Source: Sedimentisphaerales bacterium
GTDB taxonomy: Bacteria; Planctomycetota; Phycisphaerae; Sedimentisphaerales; Anaerohalosphaeraceae
Length of the DNA: 33,481 bases
Reading direction: 5' to 3'
Assembly: GCA_016935635.1 (NCBI GenBank)
Contig: JAFGQP010000214.1
Location: 1 to 33,481, forward strand
Below are positions 18,730 through 29,088 of the stretch, one piece after another. Both the position numbers and the translations under genes were made by a program. The notes under the pieces are model-generated. The model had not been told where the DNA came from and did no database searches. It saw only the letters and a list, made by a program, of their open reading frames with translations. Each line of letters opens with the position of its first letter. Position 1 is the stretch's first letter.

Positions 18730-19896
18730 ATGACAAGGAACGATTATCACAGGTTTTATTCTGTTTTGGTATGCATGGCTGTTTTAGTGACCGGTTGTGA
18801 GAACTTGTCGCAATCCGGCAAGAATGTTGCCAGGATGAGTATTGCAAAAGCAGATTTTGGAAAGACTCAAGATGGACAACAGGCAGATATTTACACATTA
18901 ACGAATGCCAATGGCCTTGTTGTCAAGATCACCAATTACGGCGGAACCATCACCGAACTGTGGACACCTGACCGCAAAGGCAATCTGGGGGACATTGTTC
19001 TGGGATTTGATAATCTGAAGGATTATGAAGAAAAAAGCCCGTATTTTGGATGCCTGATTGGGCGTTATGGCAACCGGATTGCGAAAGGGAAATTTACGCT
19101 GGATGGGCAAGAATACACCTTGGCTGTTAATAACGGAAAAAACCATTTGCATGGCGGCCTGAAGGGATTTGATAAAGTTGTTTGGGAGGCCGAACCGTTC
19201 CAAACGGATGAGGCTGTCGGCTTGAAACTGCACTATCTCAGCAAGGACATGGAAGAGGGCTATCCGGGCAACTTAGATGTGAACGTTGTTTACACGTTGA
19301 CAAATAAAAACACGTTGGCAATTGATTATGAAGCGACCACGGATAAGCCGACAGTATGCAACCTGACGAATCACAACTATTACAACCTGGCCGGCCAGGG
19401 GATTGGCAGCAATTATGAAAATCAGTTGATGATCAATGCCGACTATTTCACGCCGGTCGATGAAGGGTTGATTCCCACGGCTCAATTGCGTTCCGTTGAG
19501 GGAACTCCCATGGATTTCACACAAATGACAGCGATTGGGAAGCGCATTGATACAGACACAACTCAACTCAAGTATGGTGGCGGCTATGACCATAATTGGG
19601 TTCTCAATAAAGAGAACGAGAATGAGATGTCTTTGGCGGCAAAAGTGTACGAACCGAAATCCGGCCGTGAGATGGCGATCTTCACCACCGAACCGGCGAT
19701 CCAGTTCTATTCCGGTAATTTTCTCGATGGGACATTGGTCGGTAAGGAAGGTAGAGTGTATAAACACCGCAATGCATACTGCCTGGAGACTCAGCACTAT
19801 CCGGATTCTCCAAATCATGCCGAGTTTCCTTCAACCGTGCTTCGTCCGGGGCAAATCTATAAGACCACGACCATTCATAAGTTTAGTGTGAAATAG
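18730..19896 (+). CDS. Aldose 1-epimerase, predicted lipoprotein
   Basis: GalM-type motifs: NYGGTITELWTPDRKGNLGDIVLGFDNLKDYEEKSPYFGCLIGRYGNRIAKGKF, NHLHGGLKGFDKVVW, NLTNHNYYNLAG, GGGYDHNWVL, ETQHYPDSPNH. Lipobox-like LVTGC near the N-terminus. Confidence 0.92.
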   Translation: MTRNDYHRFYSVLVCMAVLVTGCENLSQSGKNVARMSIAKADFGKTQDGQQADIYTLTNANGLVVKITNYGGTITELWTPDRKGNLGDIVLGFDNLKDYEEKSPYFGCLIGRYGNRIAKGKFTLDGQEYTLAVNNGKNHLHGGLKGFDKVVWEAEPFQTDEAVGLKLHYLSKDMEEGYPGNLDVNVVYTLTNKNTLAIDYEATTDKPTVCNLTNHNYYNLAGQGIGSNYENQLMINADYFTPVDEGLIPTAQLRSVEGTPMDFTQMTAIGKRIDTDTTQLKYGGGYDHNWVLNKENENEMSLAAKVYEPKSGREMAIFTTEPAIQFYSGNFLDGTLVGKEGRVYKHRNAYCLETQHYPDSPNHAEFPSTVLRPGQIYKTTTIHKFSVK

Positions 19897-19949
19897 TGAG
19901 CCCATCCGAATCGAAATCAGGAGAAATGTTATAATGATGGTAAATATAC

Positions 19950-20215
19950 TTGTGATGGAAGGTTTTCGTACGTTAGATTGAGAGGTGCTTGGGGTATTTT
20001 TTGCATTGATGATTGGTATTGTTATTTTTTTTTGGGGGGGGTAGAAAGAAGAGACCTTTGCGGACTATATTCTTGCAGGTAAAGATGCTGGTTGGATAGC
20101 AATTGGTGCTTCAATACTTTCTGATTTTGACTTGAAAAGAATGGTGTTGGACCGGAGAATTTGTTACCGGCGCCTGTTTATAATTCAAATTGACGAAGTT
20201 GATTTGGACGATTAG
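19950..20215 (+). pseudogene. Decayed N-terminal fragment of a second sodium:solute symporter
   Basis: LD*EVLGVFFALMIGIVIFFWGG, then (shifted frame at a T9G8 tract) *KEETFADYILAGKDAGWIAIGASI. This matches the SSS N-terminal pattern (compare KSGEDYFLAGRGLKWWLIGFSL in the intact downstream gene), with nonsense and frameshift lesions. Confidence 0.7.
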
Positions 20216-20324
20216 GGTCAAATATTAACTGATTATTTATGGTTTGATTAGGAAATCGTGTATATCTTGGAAATGTTTTCAAGGTGACTATTGTCTTTGA
20301 AGTTTTCATGGGAAAGGTGTTAGA

Positions 20325-22355
20325 GTGGGTACACTAGATATTTTAGTATTTGTGACTTTTGTAGTTTGTGTGATCAGTTTAGGCTTATGGAAGAGCCGCA
20401 ATGAAAAATCCGGTGAAGATTACTTCCTTGCCGGCAGAGGCTTAAAATGGTGGCTGATCGGTTTTTCGTTGATCGCCGCCAATATCTCTTCTGAACAGTT
20501 CGTCGGAATGAGCGGTAATGCCGCCAGTCATGTTGGTTTGGCGATTGCCAGTTATGAGTGGATGGCAGCAATCACGTTGGTGGTAGTGGCATTTTGTTTC
20601 CTTCCGTATTTCCTCAAAGCCGGTATTTATACCATGCCCGAATTCCTGGAATATCGCTACAACCAGTGGGCACGTTTAATTATGGCTGCCAGTATGTTGC
20701 TGATTTATATGCTGCTGCTGGGCGCGGTAACCTATTCGGGTGCATTAACCATCAATGCCATGGCCGGAGAGATGGATATGGATTATATTCCGTCGATTCA
20801 ACTGGCTTCTTTGGTTATTGGGATTATTGCGATGGTTTACGTGGCCGCAGGCGGACTCAAAGCATGTGCATGGGCCGATCTGATTCAGGGCAGCGCGCTG
20901 ATCGTCGGCGGCGCTGTTGTCATGATCTTTGCCTTCAAGATGTTAGGCGGTGTTTCAGAGGCCGCGTATATTGAGGACGTCAAATCCGGTGCCGTGGCCG
21001 TTAAAACATTCACTCAGCAGCAAGGTGTCATGGAGCGGTTTGTGGAGCTTAATAAGGTTCGACTGAATATGTTCCTTCCTAAGGATGATGCGGTACTGCC
21101 GTGGACAGCGCTTTTGCTGGGGCTGTGGATCCCGAATTTTTACTACTGGGGTTTGAATCAGTATATCACCCAGCGTACACTTGGCTCCGCTTCTTTAGCC
21201 GAAGGCCAGAAAGGCATTGTGTTTTCGGCATTTATGAAGCTTTTGATCCCCTTTGTCATTGTGATCCCCGGCATTATCGCATTTAACCTGTTCTCCTCGG
21301 AGATGAAATTCAAAGCGGTTCACGATAATGCACCGGTCATCGCCAAATATAAAATGGCTAATCCTGCAACCGGACTGGTCGAGGTTGTCAATAATCCGTC
21401 CCAAGAGGCCTTGTCCGGTTGGTCAGGCGAGAAATTTATGCTGGCTGTTTTCGATGATGGAACGGCGTTAAAGACCATCGACTTGAAGAACCCGCTGATT
21501 CTTCCGATTACCAAGGACAGCCATGATAACATCAGTGCCGCTGAATACACGCTCTTTAAGTCCGAAGACAAATCATGGCAAAATGTCTTCCCTGCCTTAG
21601 CAGAGGAACTGGAAGTTTATAATCATATAACGGAACAAAAGGCCAAAGCGGCAGGGGCGTTAACGAGTACTGAGAAGTTTATCGGGTACAAGTATGATTC
21701 GGCCCTGGGTCACTTGCTCAGCAAAGTACTGCCCCGAAATACAGGCCTGGTCGGCTTTGTACTGGCTGCCTTGCTAGGTGCGATCGTCAGTTCACTGGCG
21801 GCCATGCTGAATGCAGCTTCCACGATCTTTACCATGGATATTTTCACCAAATATATAAATCCCAATGCGACACAGAAAACCATTGTGCGGCTGGGCCGTA
21901 TTTGTGTGGTTGTCTTTTCTGTGATTGCCATTTCGTTGGCACCGGCTTTAGGCAATCCCAAATTCAGCCACAGTATTTTCACCATCATCCAGGAAAGCCA
22001 GGGCTTTATTTCCCCGGGTATTCTGGCAGTGTTTGTTTTCGGCCTGATCGTTCATAAGGCACCCCGTTTTTCAGGTGTCATTGGGTTGCTGACCAGTATC
22101 ATTGCTTATGGTGCACTGAAAGCATCGGCGCCCCAGATACAGTTCCTGAATCGAATGGCCATTTGCTTTGCGTTGTGCCTGCTAGTGATGGGCGTTATTA
22201 CCGCCATTAAACCGTTGGCTCAACCGGTCGAGTTTAAGGTTAACACGAAAATTGAGCTATATTCGTCGAAGAGTGCAATGATTGTCGGTTGGATTGTCAT
22301 TATCTTAACATTGATTTTGTATGTGGTCTTTAGTCCAATTGGAATTGCTAAATAA
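20325..22355 (+). CDS. Sodium:solute symporter (SSS family), sugar-type (SGLT-like)
   Basis: MGTLDILVFVTFVVCVISLGLWKSRNEKSGEDYFLAGRGLKWWLIGFSLIAANISSEQFVGMSGNAASHVGLAIASYEWMAA...; many hydrophobic segments; GTG start. Confidence 0.93.
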   Translation: MGTLDILVFVTFVVCVISLGLWKSRNEKSGEDYFLAGRGLKWWLIGFSLIAANISSEQFVGMSGNAASHVGLAIASYEWMAAITLVVVAFCFLPYFLKAGIYTMPEFLEYRYNQWARLIMAASMLLIYMLLLGAVTYSGALTINAMAGEMDMDYIPSIQLASLVIGIIAMVYVAAGGLKACAWADLIQGSALIVGGAVVMIFAFKMLGGVSEAAYIEDVKSGAVAVKTFTQQQGVMERFVELNKVRLNMFLPKDDAVLPWTALLLGLWIPNFYYWGLNQYITQRTLGSASLAEGQKGIVFSAFMKLLIPFVIVIPGIIAFNLFSSEMKFKAVHDNAPVIAKYKMANPATGLVEVVNNPSQEALSGWSGEKFMLAVFDDGTALKTIDLKNPLILPITKDSHDNISAAEYTLFKSEDKSWQNVFPALAEELEVYNHITEQKAKAAGALTSTEKFIGYKYDSALGHLLSKVLPRNTGLVGFVLAALLGAIVSSLAAMLNAASTIFTMDIFTKYINPNATQKTIVRLGRICVVVFSVIAISLAPALGNPKFSHSIFTIIQESQGFISPGILAVFVFGLIVHKAPRFSGVIGLLTSIIAYGALKASAPQIQFLNRMAICFALCLLVMGVITAIKPLAQPVEFKVNTKIELYSSKSAMIVGWIVIILTLILYVVFSPIGIAK

Positions 22356-22432
22356 ATTATCAACAGGAGACATCTTAGTGAATGTATACTGCTCTCAACT
22401 GAAAAATCCTGTTTTAAACTTTGAGGCATCTT

Positions 22433-22693
22433 ATGTCCGATGATCAAAATATGAATAACTATTCGTTATCCAAGGCACAACTGGTCGAGCTGGAAAACCA
22501 GCGTCGGAAGTTGCGGGACAAGCGTCAGGCGGATCACGTCAAAGTCGTCATCGCCCATATTTATCAACAGTATCGGGTACGTTACTCGCTTAGAGGCCTC
22601 TCACCTAAGATGTTAATAAGTAGCCGGCTGATGATGACTGATTCACTTACAACCTTCTGTGGACAGGAAACATCCGGTACTTATTTTAAGTGA
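22433..22693 (+). pseudogene. IS630-like transposase remnant (N-terminal HTH joined to a winged-helix fragment)
   Basis: LSKAQLVELENQRRKLRDKRQADHVKVVIA resembles IS630-type N-terminal helices; IYQQYRVRYSLRGL resembles the Y-G-V-x-Y-S-x-x-G winged-helix segment. Catalytic DDE region absent. Confidence 0.5.
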
Positions 22694-22939
22694 AAGAACG
22701 CTCCGCCTTTGCGGAAGATCAAGACATCATCAGAATTTGTATGATTGATTTAGGCGAAATATAAATTACAACTGAAGTTTTGCAAAATTGAATATGTTTA
22801 TGTTATATGACCTACAGCACCGATAAAACAATAGGAACCTGCATAAGAAGCGACAGGTGTCCTGCTAGTGTAGCAACCTCATGGAGAGACTGTTTGCTTG
22901 GAAATCAATTGAAATTACAAAGATGAAGGCGAAATTTTA

Positions 22940-23686
22940 ATGAATTTTACCACGTTGCAAAAGGAGTTTTTTGAACAGCTTATTGAGCCATTTACGTGTG
23001 AGGCTCTGTTTGATCAGCTTATAGACATGGTCTATTTTGTTAAAAATTCGCTTGGGCAATATATCCTTGTTAACCAGGCACTGGTCATTCGCTGTGGTTT
23101 TCAATCCAAAAAGGATTTGATTGGAAAAAGACCTGACGAGGTATATCCGGAACCTCTTGGATGTGAATACCGCAAACAGGATGAAGAACTGCTTCGGGAA
23201 GGAAAGCCCATACTCAACCAGCTTGAACTTCAGATTGCACCAACGCTGTCGCTGGGGTGGTGCCTGACGACAAAAGTTCCTCTGCATGGTCCGGGCGGGA
23301 GAGTGGTTGGGCTGGCGGGTGTTTCCAGGGATTTGCAGGTTCAGAACAAAAAAAGCGAAGAATTCCAAAAAATCGCAGAGTCGGTTTCTTATATAAAAAA
23401 ATACTATCACGAATCGCTTATTGTTGAGGATTTAGCTGATATGGCTGGTATGTCACTGTACCAATATGAGCAGCGGATGCAGAAAATATTTAATATCACC
23501 GCGGGGCAGTTTATCCAGAAAACAAGGATGGAAGCGGCCCTCTGGAAGCTTCGCGAAACAGATGAACCAATTATTGATATTTCTCTGAATTGTGGATATG
23601 CGGATCAGAGCGCATTTTCACGTCAATTCAAGAAAACTATCGGTATTTCACCCGCTCAATATCGTTATGTTGTCAATAAACGATAA
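22940..23686 (+). CDS. PAS-domain AraC-family transcriptional regulator
   Basis: N-terminal PAS-like (LIDMVYFVKNSLGQYILVNQALVIRCGFQSKKDLIGKRPDEVYP); C-terminal AraC HTH (VEDLADMAGMSLYQYEQRMQKIFNITAGQFIQKTRMEAALWKL...DISLNCGYADQSAFSRQFKKTIGISPAQYR). Confidence 0.9.
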   Translation: MNFTTLQKEFFEQLIEPFTCEALFDQLIDMVYFVKNSLGQYILVNQALVIRCGFQSKKDLIGKRPDEVYPEPLGCEYRKQDEELLREGKPILNQLELQIAPTLSLGWCLTTKVPLHGPGGRVVGLAGVSRDLQVQNKKSEEFQKIAESVSYIKKYYHESLIVEDLADMAGMSLYQYEQRMQKIFNITAGQFIQKTRMEAALWKLRETDEPIIDISLNCGYADQSAFSRQFKKTIGISPAQYRYVVNKR

Positions 23687-23705
23687 GCTGACCGCGGCAT
23701 CGGTT

Positions 23706-25334
23706 TTACCCCATGCATGGATAACGATATTCCGTCGGCGGAAGGAAGTTTTCTTTGATGGTTCGGACAGAGATCCATCGTTGCATATTCAGCATTGAAC
23801 CTGCCTTGTCATTGGTGCCGGAACCCCTGGAACCACCAAACGGCTGCTGTCCGACTACAGCACCTGTTGGTTTGTCATTGATATAGAAATTACCAGCCGC
23901 GTGGCGAAGCATGTCCATCGCAGTCATGATTGCGTATCGATCCTGTGCGAATACGCATCCTGTCAGACCGAAGATGCTTGTCTGGTTGCACAATTCGAGA
24001 GCCTGTTCGTATTGGTCATCCTCATAAACATGCATGGTTAGAATCGGAGCGAAGATTTCCTCAACCATGGATTTGTATTGTGGATTAGTTGTTTGGATGA
24101 GAGTTGGCTGAATAAAATATCCCATAGAATCATCACTGCCCCCCCCACAGACGATAGAGGCATCCGAGGCCTTCTTTGCGTGCTCAATGTAACGCCTGGC
24201 ATTGTCAAATGAGCCTTTGTCAATTACAGCGTTCATAAAATTGGAGAAATCCTGTACCGGTCCGATTTTGATATGTTTGATTTCTTCCACCAGGGGTTCC
24301 TTGAGTATTTTCCAGATGCTGTTAGGAAGATACATTCGAGAAAGGGCAGAGCATTTTTGTCCTTGATATTCATAGGCCCCGCGTATGATGGCAGCTTTAA
24401 GAGCATCTGTAGCCGCAGATCCATGTGCGATCAGGAAATCTTTGCCGCCGGTTTCGCCAACAATACGCGGGTATGTTTTATAGTTTTGAATAGTATTACC
24501 GATAGTCTTCCACATGCCCTGAAAAACATCGGTGCTGCCAGTGAAGTGAAGACCGGAGAAATAAGGCGATGCCATAACCGAATCGCCGACTTCGGAGCCC
24601 GAGCCGGGTATGAAGTTGATGACGCCATCAGGCAGGCCTGCTTCCTGCAGAATTTTCATGATATAATAAGCGGCGTATACTGCCGTTGAGGCCGGTTTCC
24701 AGAGTACGGTATTACCGAGCATTGCGGGAGCGGTGGGAAGGTTTCCGGCGATGGAAGTAAAATTAAACGGTGTTACTGCGAAGATGAATCCCTCAAGAGG
24801 ACGATGTTCAACAAAGTTTAACGAGCCAATCGGCGAATGCAGAGGCTGTTCTTTGTATAGTTCCTGCATGAAATACGCATTGAAACGCCAAAAATCAATC
24901 ATTTCACAGGCGCTGTCAATTTCAGCTTGGAATGGATTTTTGCTCTGGTTGAGCATCGTCGCCGCATTGAGCGTGTAGCGGTATTTATTGGCCAGCAGTT
25001 CGGCAGCCTTCATGAAGATGGCGGCTCGCTGCTGGTAGGGGAGTTTTTCCCAGTCCGCTTTGGCTTTCAGAGACGATTGAATTGCCATTTCGATTTCTTT
25101 TTTACCTGCCTTATGATAGACTGCCAGAGTGTGCTTATGGCAGTGAGGCTGGACACATTTTCCTGTGCTGGTGGTTCTGACTTCTTTCCCCCCAATAATT
25201 AACGGAATTTCTATCTGTTGGGATTCGAGTCGACTCAATTCGGCTTTAAGCCGCTTGGAAGGCTCTGAATCCGGAGCATAAGAAAATACAGGTTCATTGA
25301 CCGGTTTTGGAATGTTACTTACTGTATTTTGCAT
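23706..25334 (-). CDS. pruA: 1-pyrroline-5-carboxylate (L-glutamate gamma-semialdehyde) dehydrogenase
   Basis: ALDH motifs FAVTPFNFTSIAGNLPTAPAMLGNTVLWKPAS, FTGSTDVFQGMWKTIG, RIVGETGGKDFLIAH, GAYEYQGQKCSALSRMYLP, FGGSRGSGTNDKAGS, characteristic of P5C dehydrogenase. Confidence 0.92.
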   Translation of the reverse strand: MQNTVSNIPKPVNEPVFSYAPDSEPSKRLKAELSRLESQQIEIPLIIGGKEVRTTSTGKCVQPHCHKHTLAVYHKAGKKEIEMAIQSSLKAKADWEKLPYQQRAAIFMKAAELLANKYRYTLNAATMLNQSKNPFQAEIDSACEMIDFWRFNAYFMQELYKEQPLHSPIGSLNFVEHRPLEGFIFAVTPFNFTSIAGNLPTAPAMLGNTVLWKPASTAVYAAYYIMKILQEAGLPDGVINFIPGSGSEVGDSVMASPYFSGLHFTGSTDVFQGMWKTIGNTIQNYKTYPRIVGETGGKDFLIAHGSAATDALKAAIIRGAYEYQGQKCSALSRMYLPNSIWKILKEPLVEEIKHIKIGPVQDFSNFMNAVIDKGSFDNARRYIEHAKKASDASIVCGGGSDDSMGYFIQPTLIQTTNPQYKSMVEEIFAPILTMHVYEDDQYEQALELCNQTSIFGLTGCVFAQDRYAIMTAMDMLRHAAGNFYINDKPTGAVVGQQPFGGSRGSGTNDKAGSMLNMQRWISVRTIKENFLPPTEYRYPCMG

Positions 25335-25760
25335 CGTTGGTCTCGAAAAGGATATTTTTTAATTATTCAATAGGCTATTATACTTAACCTCGACGGCAGA
25401 AGCTGTACTATAGCGAGGATGTTATAAATGTCTTGATGGAAAACAGAGTAATTACTTGATTATTTGCACAAGTAAAAAACGTTGTCGAGATATCCTCTAA
25501 ATAGATGGATTCTTCTGTGTCCTGAACCCAATATCTTATGTTGTGTGATATTGAATAGTTTTGCAAAGATTTAAGTATTTGCTGATATTACAGACAAGAC
25601 ACAATATGGATAACATGTGATAATGACGAAAATAGGGTAATAAAATAGCGATCGAGCAAATTACTTATACGGGCTTTCAGATACGTTGCTTTAAGCGAAA
25701 TGAAGAACGCTTTTTTGAAAGCTAGGATTATTTTTTCATGTGTCAGGAGACCAGTAAGCA

Positions 25761-26198
25761 ATGCGTCAGCATACGATTGTGTTGGGTGTCATTGGTTCTG
25801 ATTGCCATGCCGTAGGCAATAAAATTCTGGAACGTTATTTTGCAAACGCTGGTTTTAATGTAATTAACCTTGGCGTTATGGTTAGCCAGCAGGAATTCAT
25901 TGATGCAGCAATTGAAACCAATGCCAATGCGATTCTGATATCATCTCTGTACGGACAGGGTGAATTGGATTGCGAAGGCTTGCGGGGGCGTTGTATTGAA
26001 GCAGGTCTGGAAAATATTGTTCTATATGTAGGAGGCAATCTTGTCATTGGCAAGAAGGATTTTTCAGCCATAGAAAGGAAATTTCAACGGATGGGTTATG
26101 ATCGTATCTTTAAGCCGGATGCGGACCTGGAACAGGTGACATTGCTTTTACGACAGGACATTGACTCTTTGCAATCTGTGCAAGAGAACCGTATATGA
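25761..26198 (+). CDS. glmS: Glutamate mutase sigma (S) subunit, B12-binding
   Basis: B12-binding signature GSDCHAVGNKIL (DxHxxG); VSQQEFIDAAIETNANAILISSLYGQGELDCEGLR; YVGGNLVIGK. RBS AGGAGA upstream. Confidence 0.93.
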   Translation: MRQHTIVLGVIGSDCHAVGNKILERYFANAGFNVINLGVMVSQQEFIDAAIETNANAILISSLYGQGELDCEGLRGRCIEAGLENIVLYVGGNLVIGKKDFSAIERKFQRMGYDRIFKPDADLEQVTLLLRQDIDSLQSVQENRI

Positions 26199-27652
26199 CA
26201 CATTCCCATGTCCGGCATGAAGACAAGGTAATCAGCCTTGATATTGGATCAACATTTACCAAAGCAGCCTTATTCAATGTTGGCCCGGAAACATTGGTTC
26301 TTGAGAAAATGGCCATGGTTCCAACCAATCCTGCATCATTGCCTGACAGTGTATATCAGGTATTGAAGTGTTTCGGGTGTCTTGAAGTTAACAATCAAAA
26401 ACCCTCTTATCCCGTCTATTTTTCTTCGTCAGCAAAGGGGGGGCTGTACATCATAGCGGTCGGGATCGTCCCGAATATGACATTGAAAGCCGCCAGGATC
26501 ACAGCCATGTCGGCGGGTGCCAAGGTTACTCAGGCTTATGAGTACAAGCTGACCCTGGATAATATCCGTCAGATTCAACAATTATGCCCAGACATTATCC
26601 TGTTGTGCGGAGGTACAGATGGAGGTAATGAAACGCATATTCGACACAATGCCGGGCTTTTAGCTGGTCTTCAAATCAGGCCGGAAATTATTTATGCGGG
26701 AAATAAGGTGATGCGGGATGAAGTGTCGGCAATTCTATCACAATTTTCATTATATTATGCTGACAACATATTGCCTGAACTGGATCACATATCGCCAGAC
26801 TCTGCACGTCAAACCATCCAGGATGTATTTCTAAAACACATTATTACCGGAAAAGGACTTGGCGATATTGTTCAACTGGCCAGCCGGGAGCCGCTACCGA
26901 CGCCTTTGGCAGTGATGGAACTGGTTGAAGCCATTTCATCCCATCGAACGGATTGGAGTGATTTTTGTGTTATCGACATGGGCGGAGCCACGACAGACTT
27001 TTATTCATGCTGCGAGGGGTATCCCGGCGAAGGAGGAGTTTTGTATCGGGGACTAATGGAGCCGAGAATCAAAAGGACTGTCGAAGGGGAGTTGGGGATG
27101 AGAATCAATGCTGCTTCAGTTTTACTGGCCGGCAGTGGTATTCTCCAAAATATGAAAAATACAGATGAATTAATGGCGATACAGGACTATGCCTATAAAG
27201 TCATGGATCAGACGTCTTATGTGCCCGACAATCCTGTTGAGAAGTCTTATGATCGTATGATTGCGGATATTTGTATCACGCAGGCGGCCGAACGTCATGT
27301 AGGGTACCGCAAGCGTATCTTCACGGGATCCGGCGAAAGTTTTATTCAGACAGGAAAAGATCTCAGAAGTGTGTCGAAAATTGTATTTACCGGGGGCTTT
27401 TTAAGTCAATGTGCCGATGAGGGCCTGGCAATGCTGATTGCTTCCCGCTGGAAACAGCCTCGACAATCCAAATCGGAATATATTTATTTATATCCGCAGA
27501 AATATTCAATATATCAGGACAAATCCTATTTGATTCCTTTGCTGGGCAATCTTGTCCGGGATTACCCGATTCAGGTGGTTCATACAGCAATCAACAGCTT
27601 GACTGATTTGCCAATACCGACAAAAAACACAATGGAGAACATATGGTCGTAG
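26195..27652 (+). CDS. glmL: GlmL/MutL-like protein (glutamate mutase reactivation/chaperone, ASKHA-type)
   Basis: SLDIGSTFTKAALFNV ASKHA phosphate motif; LLCGGTDGGN; VIDMGGATTDFYS. Lies between the S and E genes with ATGA overlap. Confidence 0.9.
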   Translation: MTHSHVRHEDKVISLDIGSTFTKAALFNVGPETLVLEKMAMVPTNPASLPDSVYQVLKCFGCLEVNNQKPSYPVYFSSSAKGGLYIIAVGIVPNMTLKAARITAMSAGAKVTQAYEYKLTLDNIRQIQQLCPDIILLCGGTDGGNETHIRHNAGLLAGLQIRPEIIYAGNKVMRDEVSAILSQFSLYYADNILPELDHISPDSARQTIQDVFLKHIITGKGLGDIVQLASREPLPTPLAVMELVEAISSHRTDWSDFCVIDMGGATTDFYSCCEGYPGEGGVLYRGLMEPRIKRTVEGELGMRINAASVLLAGSGILQNMKNTDELMAIQDYAYKVMDQTSYVPDNPVEKSYDRMIADICITQAAERHVGYRKRIFTGSGESFIQTGKDLRSVSKIVFTGGFLSQCADEGLAMLIASRWKQPRQSKSEYIYLYPQKYSIYQDKSYLIPLLGNLVRDYPIQVVHTAINSLTDLPIPTKNTMENIWS

Positions 27653-29088
27653 TCAGTGAAAAAATTGACATGACGGAGTTTCAAAAAGAAAGAAAAGAGG
27701 TGCTGGAAACCTGGTCGACGGGAAGCATGATTGACTTGGCCGAGGGGATTGAATTTCAGAAGAATCTTTCTGAGTCGAAGCGTTTTTCTCTAGTCATGAA
27801 AAATGCTCAGGAAAATGGATTGCTTTTGCTTCAACCGCGGGCAGGCGTCGCCCTTGTGGATGAACATATCAAGCTGCTGAGCCGGCTTGAAAACTACTGT
27901 GATTTACTGCCGACAACTATTGACGCGTATACCCGTCAAAATCGTTATCAAGATGCCCAGAGAGGAATTGAACGATCTGTCAAATCAGGACAGTCCATGC
28001 TCAATGGCTTTCCCGCCGTGAATCACGGGCTTGAGGCCTGCCGCAGGGTGGTTCAAGCGGTTCATAAGCCCCTGGAGGTGCGGCACGGGACTCCGGATGC
28101 CCGGCTGCTGGCTGAAATTACACTAGCCGGGGGGTTTACCGCTTTTGAGGGAGGGGGGATTTCTTATAATATTCCCTATGCCAAAAAAGTACCGCTGGAA
28201 ACATCAATTCGCCATTGGCAATACGTAGATCGACTTGTCGGATTTTATCAAGAAGAGAGGATTACGATCAACAGGGAGCCTTTTGGACCGCTTTCCGGAA
28301 CGCTGATTCCTCCATTTATCAGCCACGCTGTTGCAATTCTGGAAGGGTTGCTTGCTCTGGAGCAGGGTGTCGTTTCACTTACATTGGGCTATGGGCAGTT
28401 GGGCAATCTGATACAGGATGTCGCTGCGATACGAAGTCTGCGTGAGCTGGCGGATGAATATTTCCAGCGATTCGGTTACACTAATTATGAATTGACTACA
28501 GTTCTGCATCAATGGATGGGCGGTTTTCCAGAAAAAGAGACGCAGGCGTATTCAGTTATAGCTTGGGGCGGAGCAGTGGCTGCTCTATCAGGGGCGACAA
28601 AAGTCATTATCAAGACACCCCACGAGGCATCAGGAATACCAACCTGCGAGGCCAATATTCAGGGCCTGGAAGCGACACGCCAGATAACCAATATGCTCAA
28701 GGATCAATATCTCCCAGATTCGCGTGAATTGAGTATTGAGACAGAAATAATCAAGCAGGAAGTGCGGGCTGTTTTGGATTCAGTATTCGATCTTGGCCAG
28801 GGCAATATAGCCGCAGGAGCGGTTCGAGCTTTTCAGGCCGGTGTTATCGATGTGCCATTTTCACCTTCGATTTACAACAAGGGCAAAATGCTTTCAATTC
28901 GTGATAATGTAGGTGCAATTCGAGTCTTGGAAAAAGCGGAAGTGCCCCTGCCGGAATCCGTTTATAAATATCATGCTGATAAAATTCAACAAAGAGCTTG
29001 TGCTGAAGGCCGCCAACCCTGTTTTCAAATGGTGGTTGACGATATTTATGCGATCAGCAAGGGACGACTGGTGGGGAGACCTCGATGA
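27643..29088 (+). CDS. glmE: Glutamate mutase epsilon (E) subunit
   Basis: LLQPRAGVALVDEHIKLL, GFPAVNHGLEACRRVV, RHGTPDARLLAEITLAGGFTAFEGGGISYNIPYAKKVPLE, GYGQLGNLIQDVAAIRSL, HQWMGGFPE. Confidence 0.94.
   Translation: MVVVSEKIDMTEFQKERKEVLETWSTGSMIDLAEGIEFQKNLSESKRFSLVMKNAQENGLLLLQPRAGVALVDEHIKLLSRLENYCDLLPTTIDAYTRQNRYQDAQRGIERSVKSGQSMLNGFPAVNHGLEACRRVVQAVHKPLEVRHGTPDARLLAEITLAGGFTAFEGGGISYNIPYAKKVPLETSIRHWQYVDRLVGFYQEERITINREPFGPLSGTLIPPFISHAVAILEGLLALEQGVVSLTLGYGQLGNLIQDVAAIRSLRELADEYFQRFGYTNYELTTVLHQWMGGFPEKETQAYSVIAWGGAVAALSGATKVIIKTPHEASGIPTCEANIQGLEATRQITNMLKDQYLPDSRELSIETEIIKQEVRAVLDSVFDLGQGNIAAGAVRAFQAGVIDVPFSPSIYNKGKMLSIRDNVGAIRVLEKAEVPLPESVYKYHADKIQQRACAEGRQPCFQMVVDDIYAISKGRLVGRPR

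Noticed and set aside
22855-22885. Short inverted repeat TGCTAGTGTAGCA upstream of the AraC gene
   Set aside because: Only 5-bp arms; too short to call as a regulatory site without further evidence.
25738-25760. GTCAGGAGACC upstream of glmS resembles the 3' end of cobalamin riboswitches
   Set aside because: I could not find the B12-box (GCCACTG-like) or other core elements upstream. AGGAGA is at good Shine-Dalgarno spacing to the ATG, so it is parsimoniously an RBS. An Infernal scan with the Cobalamin model over 25335..25760 would settle it.
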